Below are positions 26,421 through 35,613 of a DNA stretch of 51,254 nt, piece after piece. The notes below the pieces were generated by a model that did no database searches, was not told where the DNA came from, and saw nothing but the letters and a program-made list of their open reading frames with translations. Positions within the stretch are counted from its first letter, which is position 1; each line of letters starts with the position of its first letter. Location of the stretch: assembly GCF_937891315.1 (NCBI RefSeq), contig NZ_CALAGI010000052.1, positions 1 through 51,254 on the forward strand. The letters run 5' to 3'. This DNA comes from an uncultured Amaricoccus sp. (GTDB taxonomy: Bacteria > Pseudomonadota > Alphaproteobacteria > Rhodobacterales > Rhodobacteraceae). Position numbers and translations under genes: made by a program.

Positions 26421-27286
26421 GCCGATTCCTTCGCCAGTTCCGCGACCACGGCGTCGAGCGCCGGCCGCCAGTCGGGCTGGACGATGCCGTAGTCTTCGTG
26501 AATTTTCCGACAATCGAGCACGGAATTCTCCGGGCGCCGCGCCTTGGTCGGATAGTCGGCGGCGCCGATCCGCGTCACTTTCGGCGCGTGGTCCCAGCCG
26601 GCGCGGGCGAAGATCGCCTCGGCGAATTCGGCCCAGCTGACCGCCGGCGCGCCGGCGTAATGGTAGATCCCGCTCCGCCCTCGGCCCTCGGTCCAGGCGC
26701 GTGCGATGGTCCAGAGCGCGCCGGCGATGTCGCGCGCCGCCGTCGGACCGCCGCGCTGGTCGCCGACGACGCGCATCTCCTCGCGACCGGCGCCGACGCT
26801 CAGCATGGTCTTGACGAAATTCTTGCCATGGGCGGAAAACACCCAGGCGGTGCGCAGGATGACATGATCGCCGCCCGCCGCCGCGACCGCCTGCTCGCCC
26901 TCGAACTTGCTGGCGCCATAGACGCCGAGCGGGCCCGTCGCGTCGGCCTCGGTCCAGGCGCCGCCCGGCGCGCCGTCAAAGACATAGTCGGTCGAGACAT
27001 GCAGGAAGACCGCGCCGATGTCGGCCGCCGCCACCGCCATGGCCCCCGGCGCGACCGCGTTGATGGCGTAGGCGACTTCCGGTTCGTCCTCGGCCCGATC
27101 GACGGCGGTGTGGGCCGCGGCGTTGATCACCACCTGCGCGCCGCTCTCGCGGATCGCGCGGGCGCAGTCCATGGCATTGACCAGATCGGCACCGGCCCGG
27201 CCGAGCGCCGTCATCTCGATCCCATCGGCGGACAAGGCAAGCTCGCGGGCGACCTGCCCGGTCGTGCCGAACACCAGAACCCGCAT
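26417..27286 (-). CDS. rfbD: dTDP-4-dehydrorhamnose reductase
   Basis: This 289-residue short-chain dehydrogenase-type enzyme performs the last step to dTDP-L-rhamnose. The N-terminal cofactor motif is FGTTGQVAREL, the family phrase VSTDYVFDG is at about 100-108, and the catalytic Tyr/Lys pair is in YGASKFEGE. Length matches RmlD. The start is coupled to the rfbB stop by a TGATG overlap (27284-27288). Confidence 0.95.
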   Translation of the reverse strand: MRVLVFGTTGQVARELALSADGIEMTALGRAGADLVNAMDCARAIRESGAQVVINAAAHTAVDRAEDEPEVAYAINAVAPGAMAVAAADIGAVFLHVSTDYVFDGAPGGAWTEADATGPLGVYGASKFEGEQAVAAAGGDHVILRTAWVFSAHGKNFVKTMLSVGAGREEMRVVGDQRGGPTAARDIAGALWTIARAWTEGRGRSGIYHYAGAPAVSWAEFAEAIFARAGWDHAPKVTRIGAADYPTKARRPENSVLDCRKIHEDYGIVQPDWRPALDAVVAELAKESA

Positions 27287-28326
27287 CAGCCCTTCGCCTG
27301 CTTCAGCCCCAGCCGCTCGACCCTGTGGCCGCGCTCCAGGATCGCCTGCCACCAGTCGCGATGTTCGAGATACCAGGTGACGGTGCGCCGCAGCCCCTCG
27401 TCGAGCGTGACCGAGGGCGTCCAGCCGAGGTCAGCCCGGATCTTCGAGGCGTCGATCGCATAGCGGAAATCGTGCCCCGGCCGATCCTTGACGAAGGTGA
27501 TCAGCCGATCGTGCCGCGCCGTCGTCGGCGCGTTCTCATCCATCAGCGCGCAGATCTTGCGCACGATGTCGATGTTCCGCGCCTCGGCGTTGCCGCCGAT
27601 ATTGTAGCTCTCGCCGATCTCGCCGCGGGTGACGACGGCGAGGAGCGCGGTGGCGTGATCCTCGACGAACAGCCAGTCGCGCACATTCTCGCCCGCGCCA
27701 TAGACCGGGATCGGCCGCTCGGCCAGCGCGTTCAGGATCACCACGGGGATCAGCTTCTCGGGGAAATGGAACGGTCCGTAGTTGTTCGAGCAGTTCGACA
27801 GCACCACCGGCAAGCCATAGGTCTCGTGCCAGGCCCGTGCGAGATGGTCGCTCGCCGCCTTGGAGGCCGAATAGGGCGAGTTCGGCGCGTAGGCCGTGGT
27901 CTCGGTGAACAGCCCCTCCGGCCCCAGCGTGCCGAACACCTCGTCGGTCGAGACGTGATGGAAGCGAAAGTCGCGCGTTCCGCCCCAATAGGCCCGCGCC
28001 GCCTCCAGCAGGGTGTAGGTGCCGGTGATATTGGTGTCGATGAATTCCGCCGGCCCGTCTATCGACCGATCGACATGGCTCTCGGCGGCGAGATGCATCA
28101 CCGCGTCCGGCTGGTGCGTCGCGAACACGCGGTCGAGCCCGGCGCGGTCGCGGATATCGACCCGCTCGAAGGCATAGCGCGGGTCGGCGGCGACGCTGTC
28201 GAGATTGGCGAGGTTCGCGGCATAGGTCAGCGCGTCGAGATTGACGACCGAATGTCCGTCGGCGATCGCCTGGCGGACCACCGCCGACCCGATGAAACCG
28301 GCGCCTCCGGTTACCAGGATTTTCAT
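27286..28326 (-). CDS. rfbB: dTDP-glucose 4,6-dehydratase
   Basis: This 346-residue NAD-dependent enzyme converts dTDP-glucose to dTDP-4-keto-6-deoxyglucose. It has the Rossmann motif TGGAGFIGS, the phrase VSTDEVFGTLG, and the catalytic Tyr-x3-Lys in YSASKAASD. ATG at 28326 with AAGGAG 7 bases upstream is the start; a TTG two codons earlier is less likely. First gene of the operon, divergent from tamA. No rfbC (3,5-epimerase) gene accompanies it, so that step must be encoded elsewhere or a non-rhamnose sugar is made. Confidence 0.95.
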   Translation of the reverse strand: MKILVTGGAGFIGSAVVRQAIADGHSVVNLDALTYAANLANLDSVAADPRYAFERVDIRDRAGLDRVFATHQPDAVMHLAAESHVDRSIDGPAEFIDTNITGTYTLLEAARAYWGGTRDFRFHHVSTDEVFGTLGPEGLFTETTAYAPNSPYSASKAASDHLARAWHETYGLPVVLSNCSNNYGPFHFPEKLIPVVILNALAERPIPVYGAGENVRDWLFVEDHATALLAVVTRGEIGESYNIGGNAEARNIDIVRKICALMDENAPTTARHDRLITFVKDRPGHDFRYAIDASKIRADLGWTPSVTLDEGLRRTVTWYLEHRDWWQAILERGHRVERLGLKQAKG

Positions 28327-28513
28327 CGCCAAACTCCTTACTCAAGCGCTCAGGCGCGCGGACAGGGGGAAGATGCGCGGCGAAAGAGTACCGCGCAAGA
28401 CGCAATTCGCCCGATCCTTCGCGCGTCGGGCCGTCACGGCGAGGGAACGCCCCGGAAAGGCGTTGCCGATCGGCAAGGATCTGCGAAACCCCGCAAGGTG
28501 CGACGGCGCGCAC

Positions 28514-28546
28514 TTGTGAGATTCGCAGAATGCTTTAGGCTAAAGC
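28514..28546 (+). promoter_or_regulatory. tamA promoter with palindromic operator
   Basis: TTGTGA (28514-28519) and TAGGCT (28536-28541) give a possible -35/-10 pair with 16-bp spacing. The -10 lies in the perfect 15-bp palindrome GCTTTAG-G-CTAAAGC (28532-28546). The rest of the 246-base rfbB-tamA gap (28327-28578) shows an AT-rich run before the tamA start but no other clear element. Confidence 0.4.
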
Positions 28547-28578
28547 CAACAAAAAATAGCTAAGAGCAGGTTAACCAG

Positions 28579-30546
28579 ATGGTCCGGTCGCGCCAAGTCG
28601 GCATTCTCGCCGGCGTCCTGATGGGCGTGTCCTCCTCGGTGCTCGGCCCGGCGCTGCTCGGCGCCGCGCTCGTCGCGCCCACGCCGGCGCGGGCCTTCTC
28701 GCTTTTCGGCTTCCACCTCTGGGGCGCGGAGGAGAACGAGGACCGGATCGAGGTCATCGATCCCCTGCCCTATGACGTCGTTTTCCGCCTCGACCATCCC
28801 GAGGAGGGAGTCAAGCGCGCGGTCCAGAACGCCTCGGCGCTCTGGACCAACCGCGACGATCCGGCCTCCGGCAAGGCGGGTCTCATCTCCCGTGCCAAGG
28901 GCGACTATCGCCGCCTGCTCGCCGCGCTCTACAACGCCGGCTACTACGGGGGCGAGATCAGCATCACCCTCGCCGGTCGCGAGGCGGCGGATCTCACCCT
29001 CGCCGTCGATTTCCCCCGGCCCGTGCCGGTCGTGATCACGATCCAGGCCGGCCCGGCCTTCACCTTCGGGCCACTCGCCATGGTCAATCCGCCGCCGCGA
29101 ACCGCGGCGCGACGGCAGCGCGGGCCGACGCTCGAATCCATCGGCTTTCAGACCGGCCAGCCGGCGCGGGCGACGGTGATCGATCGCGCCTCGGCGCTCT
29201 CGGTCGCCCAATGGCGCGACAAGGGCCATGCCAAGGCGCGCGCGGTCGACAGCGACGTGGTGGCGAACCATGTCGACAACCGGCTCGATGTCACCCTCGC
29301 CTTCGATCCCGGCCCGGAGGTCTGCTACGGCCCGCTCGCCGTCGTGGGCCGGACGCGGGTCGATCACGACTTCATCAAATTCATGACCGACCTGCCCGAG
29401 GGCAAGCGCTTCAACGCCAGCGAGATCCAGGATTCGCAGGCCCGTCTCGGCCGGCTCGGGGTCTTCCGCTCGTTCCGCGTCGAGGAGGGCGAGGTGGTCG
29501 GGCCGGACTGCGCCATGCCGCTGACCGCGCGGGTGGATGACCGGGCGCCGCGCACGATCGGCTTCGGCGGCACGCTCTCGACCCTCGACGGTCTCGGCGT
29601 CGAGGCCTACTGGGTGCACCGCAACCTCTTCGGCCGGGCCGAGCGGCTGCGCTTCGACGCGGGGATCTCGGGCCTCGGCGTCGCGGCCACGCCCGACGAT
29701 CTCGACTATACCCTCGGTGTCGCCTTCACCAAACCCGGAGTCGCCCGGCCCGACACCAATTTCGTCACCGGCGCCCTCGCCCGCCAGCTCGATTTTGACA
29801 CCTACCGCGAGCGTTCGGTCTCGGGCTGGATCGGCTTCACCCAGCAGTTCGGCAACCGCCTGACAGGCGACCTGGCGGCCAACGCCTCGCGCGCGCGTTA
29901 CGAGGACGTGTTCGGCACCCGGCATTTCACCATCTACGGCCTGGTCGGCAATATCGCCTATGACGATCGGAACGACCCGCTGAACGCCACCCGCGGTTAC
30001 TTCGTCGCCGCGATGGCCCAACCGTTCTACGAGGCGGTCTACAACCACCCGGCGATCCGGGGCACGATCGAGGGCCGCGTCTATCATTCGCTGGTCGGCC
30101 TCGATCGGTTCGTCCTCGCCGGCCGCGCCAAGTTCGGCACCTACTGGGGACCGTCGGCGGCCGAGAGCCCGCCGGACCTGCTCTACTTCGCCGGTGGCGG
30201 TGGCTCGGTGCGGGGCTATGCCTATCGGTCGATCGGCGTCGAGATCCCGAATGTCAACGACAGCGGCGAGTCCGGCGTGGTCGGCGGCCGCGGCCTGTTC
30301 GAAGCCTCGGCCGAGGCGCGCTTTCGCATCAACGATCGCTGGGGCGCGGCCGGCTTCGTCGATTCCGGTCTCGTGACCGAGAATCCGAAGCTTTCGGGCA
30401 ATACCGACCTGCGGTTCGGCGTCGGCGGCGGCATCCGCTATTTCACCGGGCTCGGGCCGCTGCGCGTCGATCTCGCGACACCGGTCGATCGTCGGCCGGG
30501 GGATTCCTGGATCGCGCTCTATATCGGCATCGGGCAGGCGTTTTGA
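28579..30546 (+). CDS. tamA: TamA, Omp85-family outer membrane translocation protein
   Basis: This is a 655-residue outer-membrane protein with a signal peptide ending near PARAFS (about residue 40). POTRA-like repeats cover roughly 60-320, including ALYNAGYYGGEISI and FRSFRVEEGE, and a C-terminal 16-strand beta-barrel follows. The Omp85 signature is visible in YFAGGGGSVRGYAYRSIG, with the VRGY lid motif. The protein ends with a strand terminating in Phe, as expected for barrel insertion. With TamB it forms a bridge used for autotransporter assembly or lipid transport to the outer membrane. The stop overlaps the tamB start. Confidence 0.93.
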   Translation: MVRSRQVGILAGVLMGVSSSVLGPALLGAALVAPTPARAFSLFGFHLWGAEENEDRIEVIDPLPYDVVFRLDHPEEGVKRAVQNASALWTNRDDPASGKAGLISRAKGDYRRLLAALYNAGYYGGEISITLAGREAADLTLAVDFPRPVPVVITIQAGPAFTFGPLAMVNPPPRTAARRQRGPTLESIGFQTGQPARATVIDRASALSVAQWRDKGHAKARAVDSDVVANHVDNRLDVTLAFDPGPEVCYGPLAVVGRTRVDHDFIKFMTDLPEGKRFNASEIQDSQARLGRLGVFRSFRVEEGEVVGPDCAMPLTARVDDRAPRTIGFGGTLSTLDGLGVEAYWVHRNLFGRAERLRFDAGISGLGVAATPDDLDYTLGVAFTKPGVARPDTNFVTGALARQLDFDTYRERSVSGWIGFTQQFGNRLTGDLAANASRARYEDVFGTRHFTIYGLVGNIAYDDRNDPLNATRGYFVAAMAQPFYEAVYNHPAIRGTIEGRVYHSLVGLDRFVLAGRAKFGTYWGPSAAESPPDLLYFAGGGGSVRGYAYRSIGVEIPNVNDSGESGVVGGRGLFEASAEARFRINDRWGAAGFVDSGLVTENPKLSGNTDLRFGVGGGIRYFTGLGPLRVDLATPVDRRPGDSWIALYIGIGQAF

Positions 30547-33500
30547 AACGGCTGATCGCCCTTGTCTGCGTGTTGTTCGCGGTCGGCATCGCCGCCCTGG
30601 CCCAATCGGAGAACACGAGCGACGACAACGGCTTCGTGCTCAACATGATCCAGAACCAGCTGTCCGCGCCGGGGCGCAAGATCGAGCTGACCGGCGTCTC
30701 GGGGCTGCTCTCCTCGCGCGCGCGGGTGCAGGGGATCACCGTCTCCGACGACAAGGGACCATGGCTCCGCGTCGACAATGTCGAACTTGACTGGACCCGC
30801 TCCTCCCTGCTGCTCGGCCGGCTCAACATCAACCGGCTGAGCGCGGAGAAGATCACCTGGCTGCGCCTCGCCGAGGCGACCCCGCGGTCGACGCCCGAGG
30901 CAAAGCCGTTCTCCCTGCCCGAACTGCCGGTCTCCGTCCGGCTGCAGGCGCTCGATATCCAGCGCTTCGTGGTCGACGAGGCGGTGGCGGGAACCGGCGC
31001 CGAGATCAGCGTCGACGGGCATCTCAACCTGGTGGGCGGCGCGCTCGACACCGAGCTCGCGGTTCGGCGGCTCGATCCGCCCGGCGGCACACTCGACCTC
31101 GCCGCCTCCTTCTCGAATACGAGCCGGCAGCTCGCGCTCGATCTGCGGCTTGTGGAACCGAAGGGCGGCCTGCTCTCCAAGCTGCTGCGGATCGAGAACG
31201 AGCCGGCGCTGGAACTCAGCCTCAACGGCCGGGGTCCGCTCGACAACGTGGACGTGACCTTCGCGCTCGACGCCGACGAGGCGCGCATCGCCGGCGGCAC
31301 CGTCGCGCTGCGTGCCAAGGAAGACGGGCTCGGGTTCAACGTCGATCTCAGCGGCGCCCTCTCCCCGCTCATTCCGCCGGCCTATCGCGACTTCTTCGCC
31401 GGCGACAGCGCGCTGCGTGTCGAGGGCGTGCGCAAGACCGGTGGCGGGACGCGGGTCGACACCATGTCGCTGCGCGGCGCGGTCCTCAGCCTCGACGGCC
31501 ATCTCGACACCGCGGCCGACGGCTTCCCGCGCAGCCTCGGCCTCAGCGGCACGCTTGGCGACCCCGCCGCGGCGCCGGTGACCCTGCCGGTGCCGGGCGG
31601 GCGCACCACCCTCAATTCCGCGCAGATCTATGTGAATTTCGGCGGCGGCACACGCTGGAACGGTATTCTCGTGCTCGACCGGCTGACGGCCGGCGATATC
31701 GAGATGGAGGACGTCACGCTGAACATGGGCGGCGTCGCGCGGAACCTCGACGATCCCGCGACCCGCGCCGTGACGATGAACGTCGAGGGTCTCGCCACCG
31801 GCGTCTGGGCCGCCGACCCCGATGTCGCCCGCGCGCTCGGCACCCGGATCGACCTTTTCGCCGACGCCGCGCTGCCGCCGGGCGGACCGGGCCACATCCG
31901 CCAGCTGCAGATCAGCGGCAACGGCCTCTCGATCTTCACCGCCGGCACCATCGAGGACTGGGTCTATACCGGGCGCAACGCGATCCGGATCGACGACATC
32001 ACCCCCTTCGGCGGCCTCGCGGGGCGCGACCTCGGCGGCGCGGTCGATTTCCGCGCCAATGGCAGTGTCAGCCCGCTGAGCGGCGGCTTCGATCTCGCGC
32101 TCGACGGCACCGCGACGGACCTCCGCCTCGGCGATCCGCGCATCGACAACCTGCTGGTCGGCGAGACGATGCTCGCCGGCCAGATCGCCCGCGACGAGGC
32201 CGGCATTCGCACCGAGGGCCTGCGCCTCGGCAACGCCCAGGTCACTTTCGCCTCGGACGGCCAGATCTCGACCAACCGTACCGACATCGGCTTCACCGCC
32301 AGCGTGACCGACCTCGGGTTGATCGACCCCCGCCTCGGCGGCGCGGCCAGCGCGCGCGGCACGGCGCGCGGCGGCGCGGGCTCGGTCGCGGTCACGCTCG
32401 ACGCCGAAATTCCCGAGGGCCACCTGCTCGACCGCGCGCTTGTCGGCGCGGGTCTCGGCTTCGACGGCACCGTCGCCGGCGGCGCGGTGAATGGCGCGAT
32501 CACCGGCCACGCCCAGCTCGACGACTTGCCGGTCAGCCTCGCGGCGGACATTCTCAGCGAGGGCGACACCCGCGCCCTGAACGGCCTGCGCCTCGCGGTC
32601 GGGCCGAACACGCTGGCCGGCGACATGGCACGCACCGGAACCCAGCCGATCACCGGCGCCGTCGCCCTGCGCGCGCCGGACATCGCGCCGCTCGCCGCCC
32701 TCGGCCTCGTCGAGGCGACGGGCGCGATCGAGGCCGACCTGACGCTCGGACCGGCGGCGGTCGGCCAGGGCGTCACGCTGGTCGGCAAGGGCCAGGACAT
32801 CGTGGTCGGCGCCAATCGGATCACCCGCCTCGCCGTGGACGCGACCGTCGCGGACGCGCTTGGCCTGCCGATGGTCAACGGCGGGCTCCAGGGCAGCGAC
32901 ATGGCGCTCGGCGGCGTCGAAATCCGCGCGTTGGACGCGCAAGCCCGGCAGCTCGACCAGGACCGGATGACCTTCACCGCGACCAGCCAGCTCAAGATCG
33001 GTACGCTCGCCGACCTGTCAGGCTCGGTCCAGCGGCTGAACCCCGGCTTCGCCGTCACGCTCGACCAGCTCTCGCTGCGCCAGGACCAGCAGAGCGCCGA
33101 ACTGACCGCGGCCTCGACGATCACGCTCCGCGAAGGCGCGGTGACCCTCACCCCGCTCGTCCTCGCCTTCGGCGGCGGCGGCGGACTGACCGCGCAAGGC
33201 GCCGTCGCCGATCAGGTCGATCTCACGCTCGACATCCGCGACCTGCCGCTCGCGCTCGGCAACACGGTCGCTCCGCGGCTCGGCCTCGGCGGCGTGGTGA
33301 ACGGCGCGGCGCGGGTGACCGGGCCGCGCGCGACGCCGAACATCGACTTCCGGCTCGCCGCCGCCAATGTCGAGGCCGCGACGCTGCGCGGCGCCGGCAT
33401 CCCGCCGCTGACGCTGAACGCGACCGGCGCGACCAAGGGTGACCGGCTGCGCCTCGACGCCGCGGTCTCCTCGACCAACGGCCTCGCCGCCAATGTGACC

Positions 33501-35147
33501 GGCACAGTCCCGCTGGCCGAGGGCGCACTGGACCTCGCGCTCGATCTCGACGCCTTCCCGCTCGCGCTCGTCGACCGCGTGGCCGGCCGCCAGGGCCTCG
33601 CCGGCACCATCACCGGCACGGGAGCCATCACCGGTACGCGCGCCGCGCCGATCGCTCGCTTCGACCTGCGCGGCACCGGCGTCACCGCCCGCCCGCTCGC
33701 CAGCAACGGCTTGCCGCCGCTGACCCTCGCCGCGGCGGGTGGCTTCCAGAACCGGGTGCTGACCATCGACCAGGCCACCGCCTCGGCGGCCGGCGGGCTC
33801 GACCTGACCGGCTCCGGCCGCGTGCCGCTCTCGGGGCCGGGCCTCGACATGCGCGCCTCGGGCGATGTGCCGCTGTCCCTCGCCAACACGCTCCTCGCCC
33901 AGCGCGACGCCCAGGCCTCCGGCGTGATCCGCGTCACCGCCACCGTCGCCGGTTCGCTCGCCGCGCCGCGCATCTCGGGCACCGCCGCCATGAACGGCGG
34001 CACGCTGGTCGATCCGCGCACGAATATCCGCCTGAACGACGTGACCCTCGACCTCTCCGTCGCCGACAACGTGCTGCGACTGCGGACCGTCCGCGCCGAC
34101 GTGGCGGCGGGCGGCCGCGTCTCGGCCTCGGGCACGCTCGGCCTGACCGGCGGCATGCCGGCCGACATCGAAGCGCGGATCGACGACGTGCGCTATACCG
34201 ACGGCACCTTCGTCTCGACCCGGCTCGACGGTGGCCTGACCGTGCGCGGGCCGCTGCTCGGCGGTGGCGGCGTCGTCGCCGGGACCATCGATCTCGGCGA
34301 GACCGAAATCTCGGTCGCCGAGGGCCTCGGCGCCGGCGCCCAGGCGACGCTGGAGCAGGTGACCCACTACCGCCCTCCGCCCGGCGTGCTGCTCACGCTG
34401 GAACGCGCCCAGGTCGGCGCCCCGAACCCGCCGCGACCGGCCGGCCGGACCGACCTCACGCTCGATGTCCGGATCCGGGCGCCGCGGCAGATTTTCGTCC
34501 GCGGCCGCGGTCTCGACGTGGAGCTCGGCGGCGAGATGGTGGTGCGCGGCACGCTGTCGGACATCCAGCCGGTCGGCCAGTTCACCCTGCGCCGCGGCCG
34601 GCTCAACATCCTCGGCCAGCGCCTCGACTTCGAGGAAGGGTCGCTGCAACTGGTCGGCAATCTCGATCCGCAGATCAACTTCGTCGCGCGCACCGTCTCC
34701 GACGATGTGACCGCGACCATCACCGTCGAGGGCAGCGCCTCGTCGCCGCGCATAATCCTGTCCTCCGAACCGGATCTGCCGCAGGACGAGATCCTGGCGC
34801 GGATCATCTTCAACCGTTCGGCGGCCAATCTCTCGGCCTTCCAGCTGGCCCAGCTCGCGGCGGCGGCGGCGGAGCTCGCCGGCGGTGGCGGCAACGGCCT
34901 GCTCGATCAGCTGCGGAGCGCCACCGGGCTCGATGATCTCGATATCGTGACCGAGGCCGACGGTTCCACCGCCGTCCGCGCCGGCAAATACATCGACGAC
35001 AACATCTATGTCGATGTCCAGACCGGCAGCGACGGTGTGAGCCGCGCCCAGATCAACCTCGACATCAACCGAAATCTCTCCGCGCGCGGCTCGGTCGCAA
35101 GCGACGGCAACACGACGCTCGGCATCTTCTTCGAGCGCGATTACTGA
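30543..35147 (+). CDS. tamB: TamB, inner membrane-anchored translocation/lipid transfer protein
   Basis: This is a 1534-residue AsmA-like protein with one N-terminal membrane anchor (about 1-20, LIALVCVLFAVGIAAL), then a very long repetitive beta-structure forming a hydrophobic groove, and the conserved DUF490 domain at the C-terminus (about 1150-1534). The end contains PQDEILARIIFNRS and ends ERDY. It spans the periplasm and docks to TamA. The start is TTG, overlapping the tamA TGA by 4 nt (TTGA), so translation is coupled. Length is normal for alphaproteobacterial TamB. Confidence 0.95.
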   Translation: MKRLIALVCVLFAVGIAALAQSENTSDDNGFVLNMIQNQLSAPGRKIELTGVSGLLSSRARVQGITVSDDKGPWLRVDNVELDWTRSSLLLGRLNINRLSAEKITWLRLAEATPRSTPEAKPFSLPELPVSVRLQALDIQRFVVDEAVAGTGAEISVDGHLNLVGGALDTELAVRRLDPPGGTLDLAASFSNTSRQLALDLRLVEPKGGLLSKLLRIENEPALELSLNGRGPLDNVDVTFALDADEARIAGGTVALRAKEDGLGFNVDLSGALSPLIPPAYRDFFAGDSALRVEGVRKTGGGTRVDTMSLRGAVLSLDGHLDTAADGFPRSLGLSGTLGDPAAAPVTLPVPGGRTTLNSAQIYVNFGGGTRWNGILVLDRLTAGDIEMEDVTLNMGGVARNLDDPATRAVTMNVEGLATGVWAADPDVARALGTRIDLFADAALPPGGPGHIRQLQISGNGLSIFTAGTIEDWVYTGRNAIRIDDITPFGGLAGRDLGGAVDFRANGSVSPLSGGFDLALDGTATDLRLGDPRIDNLLVGETMLAGQIARDEAGIRTEGLRLGNAQVTFASDGQISTNRTDIGFTASVTDLGLIDPRLGGAASARGTARGGAGSVAVTLDAEIPEGHLLDRALVGAGLGFDGTVAGGAVNGAITGHAQLDDLPVSLAADILSEGDTRALNGLRLAVGPNTLAGDMARTGTQPITGAVALRAPDIAPLAALGLVEATGAIEADLTLGPAAVGQGVTLVGKGQDIVVGANRITRLAVDATVADALGLPMVNGGLQGSDMALGGVEIRALDAQARQLDQDRMTFTATSQLKIGTLADLSGSVQRLNPGFAVTLDQLSLRQDQQSAELTAASTITLREGAVTLTPLVLAFGGGGGLTAQGAVADQVDLTLDIRDLPLALGNTVAPRLGLGGVVNGAARVTGPRATPNIDFRLAAANVEAATLRGAGIPPLTLNATGATKGDRLRLDAAVSSTNGLAANVTGTVPLAEGALDLALDLDAFPLALVDRVAGRQGLAGTITGTGAITGTRAAPIARFDLRGTGVTARPLASNGLPPLTLAAAGGFQNRVLTIDQATASAAGGLDLTGSGRVPLSGPGLDMRASGDVPLSLANTLLAQRDAQASGVIRVTATVAGSLAAPRISGTAAMNGGTLVDPRTNIRLNDVTLDLSVADNVLRLRTVRADVAAGGRVSASGTLGLTGGMPADIEARIDDVRYTDGTFVSTRLDGGLTVRGPLLGGGGVVAGTIDLGETEISVAEGLGAGAQATLEQVTHYRPPPGVLLTLERAQVGAPNPPRPAGRTDLTLDVRIRAPRQIFVRGRGLDVELGGEMVVRGTLSDIQPVGQFTLRRGRLNILGQRLDFEEGSLQLVGNLDPQINFVARTVSDDVTATITVEGSASSPRIILSSEPDLPQDEILARIIFNRSAANLSAFQLAQLAAAAAELAGGGGNGLLDQLRSATGLDDLDIVTEADGSTAVRAGKYIDDNIYVDVQTGSDGVSRAQINLDINRNLSARGSVASDGNTTLGIFFERDY

Positions 35148-35265
35148 GCCTCGCGCCCGGGCCGCCCTCGCGCCAGCCCACGCCATTCGCTGTTGCTTTT
35201 CCCGACCCGCGCCGGCACATTCCCGACGCATTCAGTCAGCGATTGCCCGGAACGAAGGGGAACCC

Positions 35266-35507
35266 ATGAAGCTTTCGCACCAGACGCTCGCCCCCGCGGT
35301 GACGACAGCCATCGCCCTCGCGACTCCGTGGCGACGCGGGAATTCCTCGCCAACCAGAATTTCGGGTTCCCGGTGGTCGAGGGCGTCGAGATGAGCCCGG
35401 TCGCGGCGGCCGACGGGCCGTTCAAATCCGACAGGCTGAACCTCGGCATCCTCGGCGGGGACCAGCCGAAGGCGCAGGCGATCTTCAATGGAGTCGGCTT
35501 CCCCTGA
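35266..35507 (+). pseudogene. decayed iron ABC transporter binding-protein gene
   Basis: A good ribosome site (AAGGGG) precedes ATG at 35266, which starts a signal-peptide-like MKLSHQTLAPAVTTAIALA. After about 20 codons the frame changes, and another frame continues with FLANQNFGFPVVEGVEMSP and LGGDQPKAQAIFNGVG. The second piece is the C-terminal tail of FbpA/AfuA-type ferric-binding proteins. The central ~260 residues are missing, so a large internal deletion with frame change is the simplest reading. It is not a copy of the window's own fbpA, whose C-terminus differs. The rest of the 35148-35613 gap has no gene. Confidence 0.7.
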
Positions 35508-35613
35508 CGGGGCGCGGGCCGGGCGCGCCGCGTTTCGCCCCGGCCCATGCACGACCGGATCCCCACAAGACCCGCCGGCTCCCCACCCGGCGGGGAGCAG
35601 GTTTGCCACGAGA

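Noticed and set aside
28540..35231. Long minus-strand frames opposite tamA and tamB
   Set aside because: Shadows with Arg/Ala/Gly-rich products; plus-strand products match TamA and TamB from end to end.
35193..35507. Intact 104-residue gene
   Set aside because: Its N-terminal part is unlike any protein and the recognisable tail belongs to FbpA-like proteins; a separate frame holds the start, so it is read as a pseudogene.
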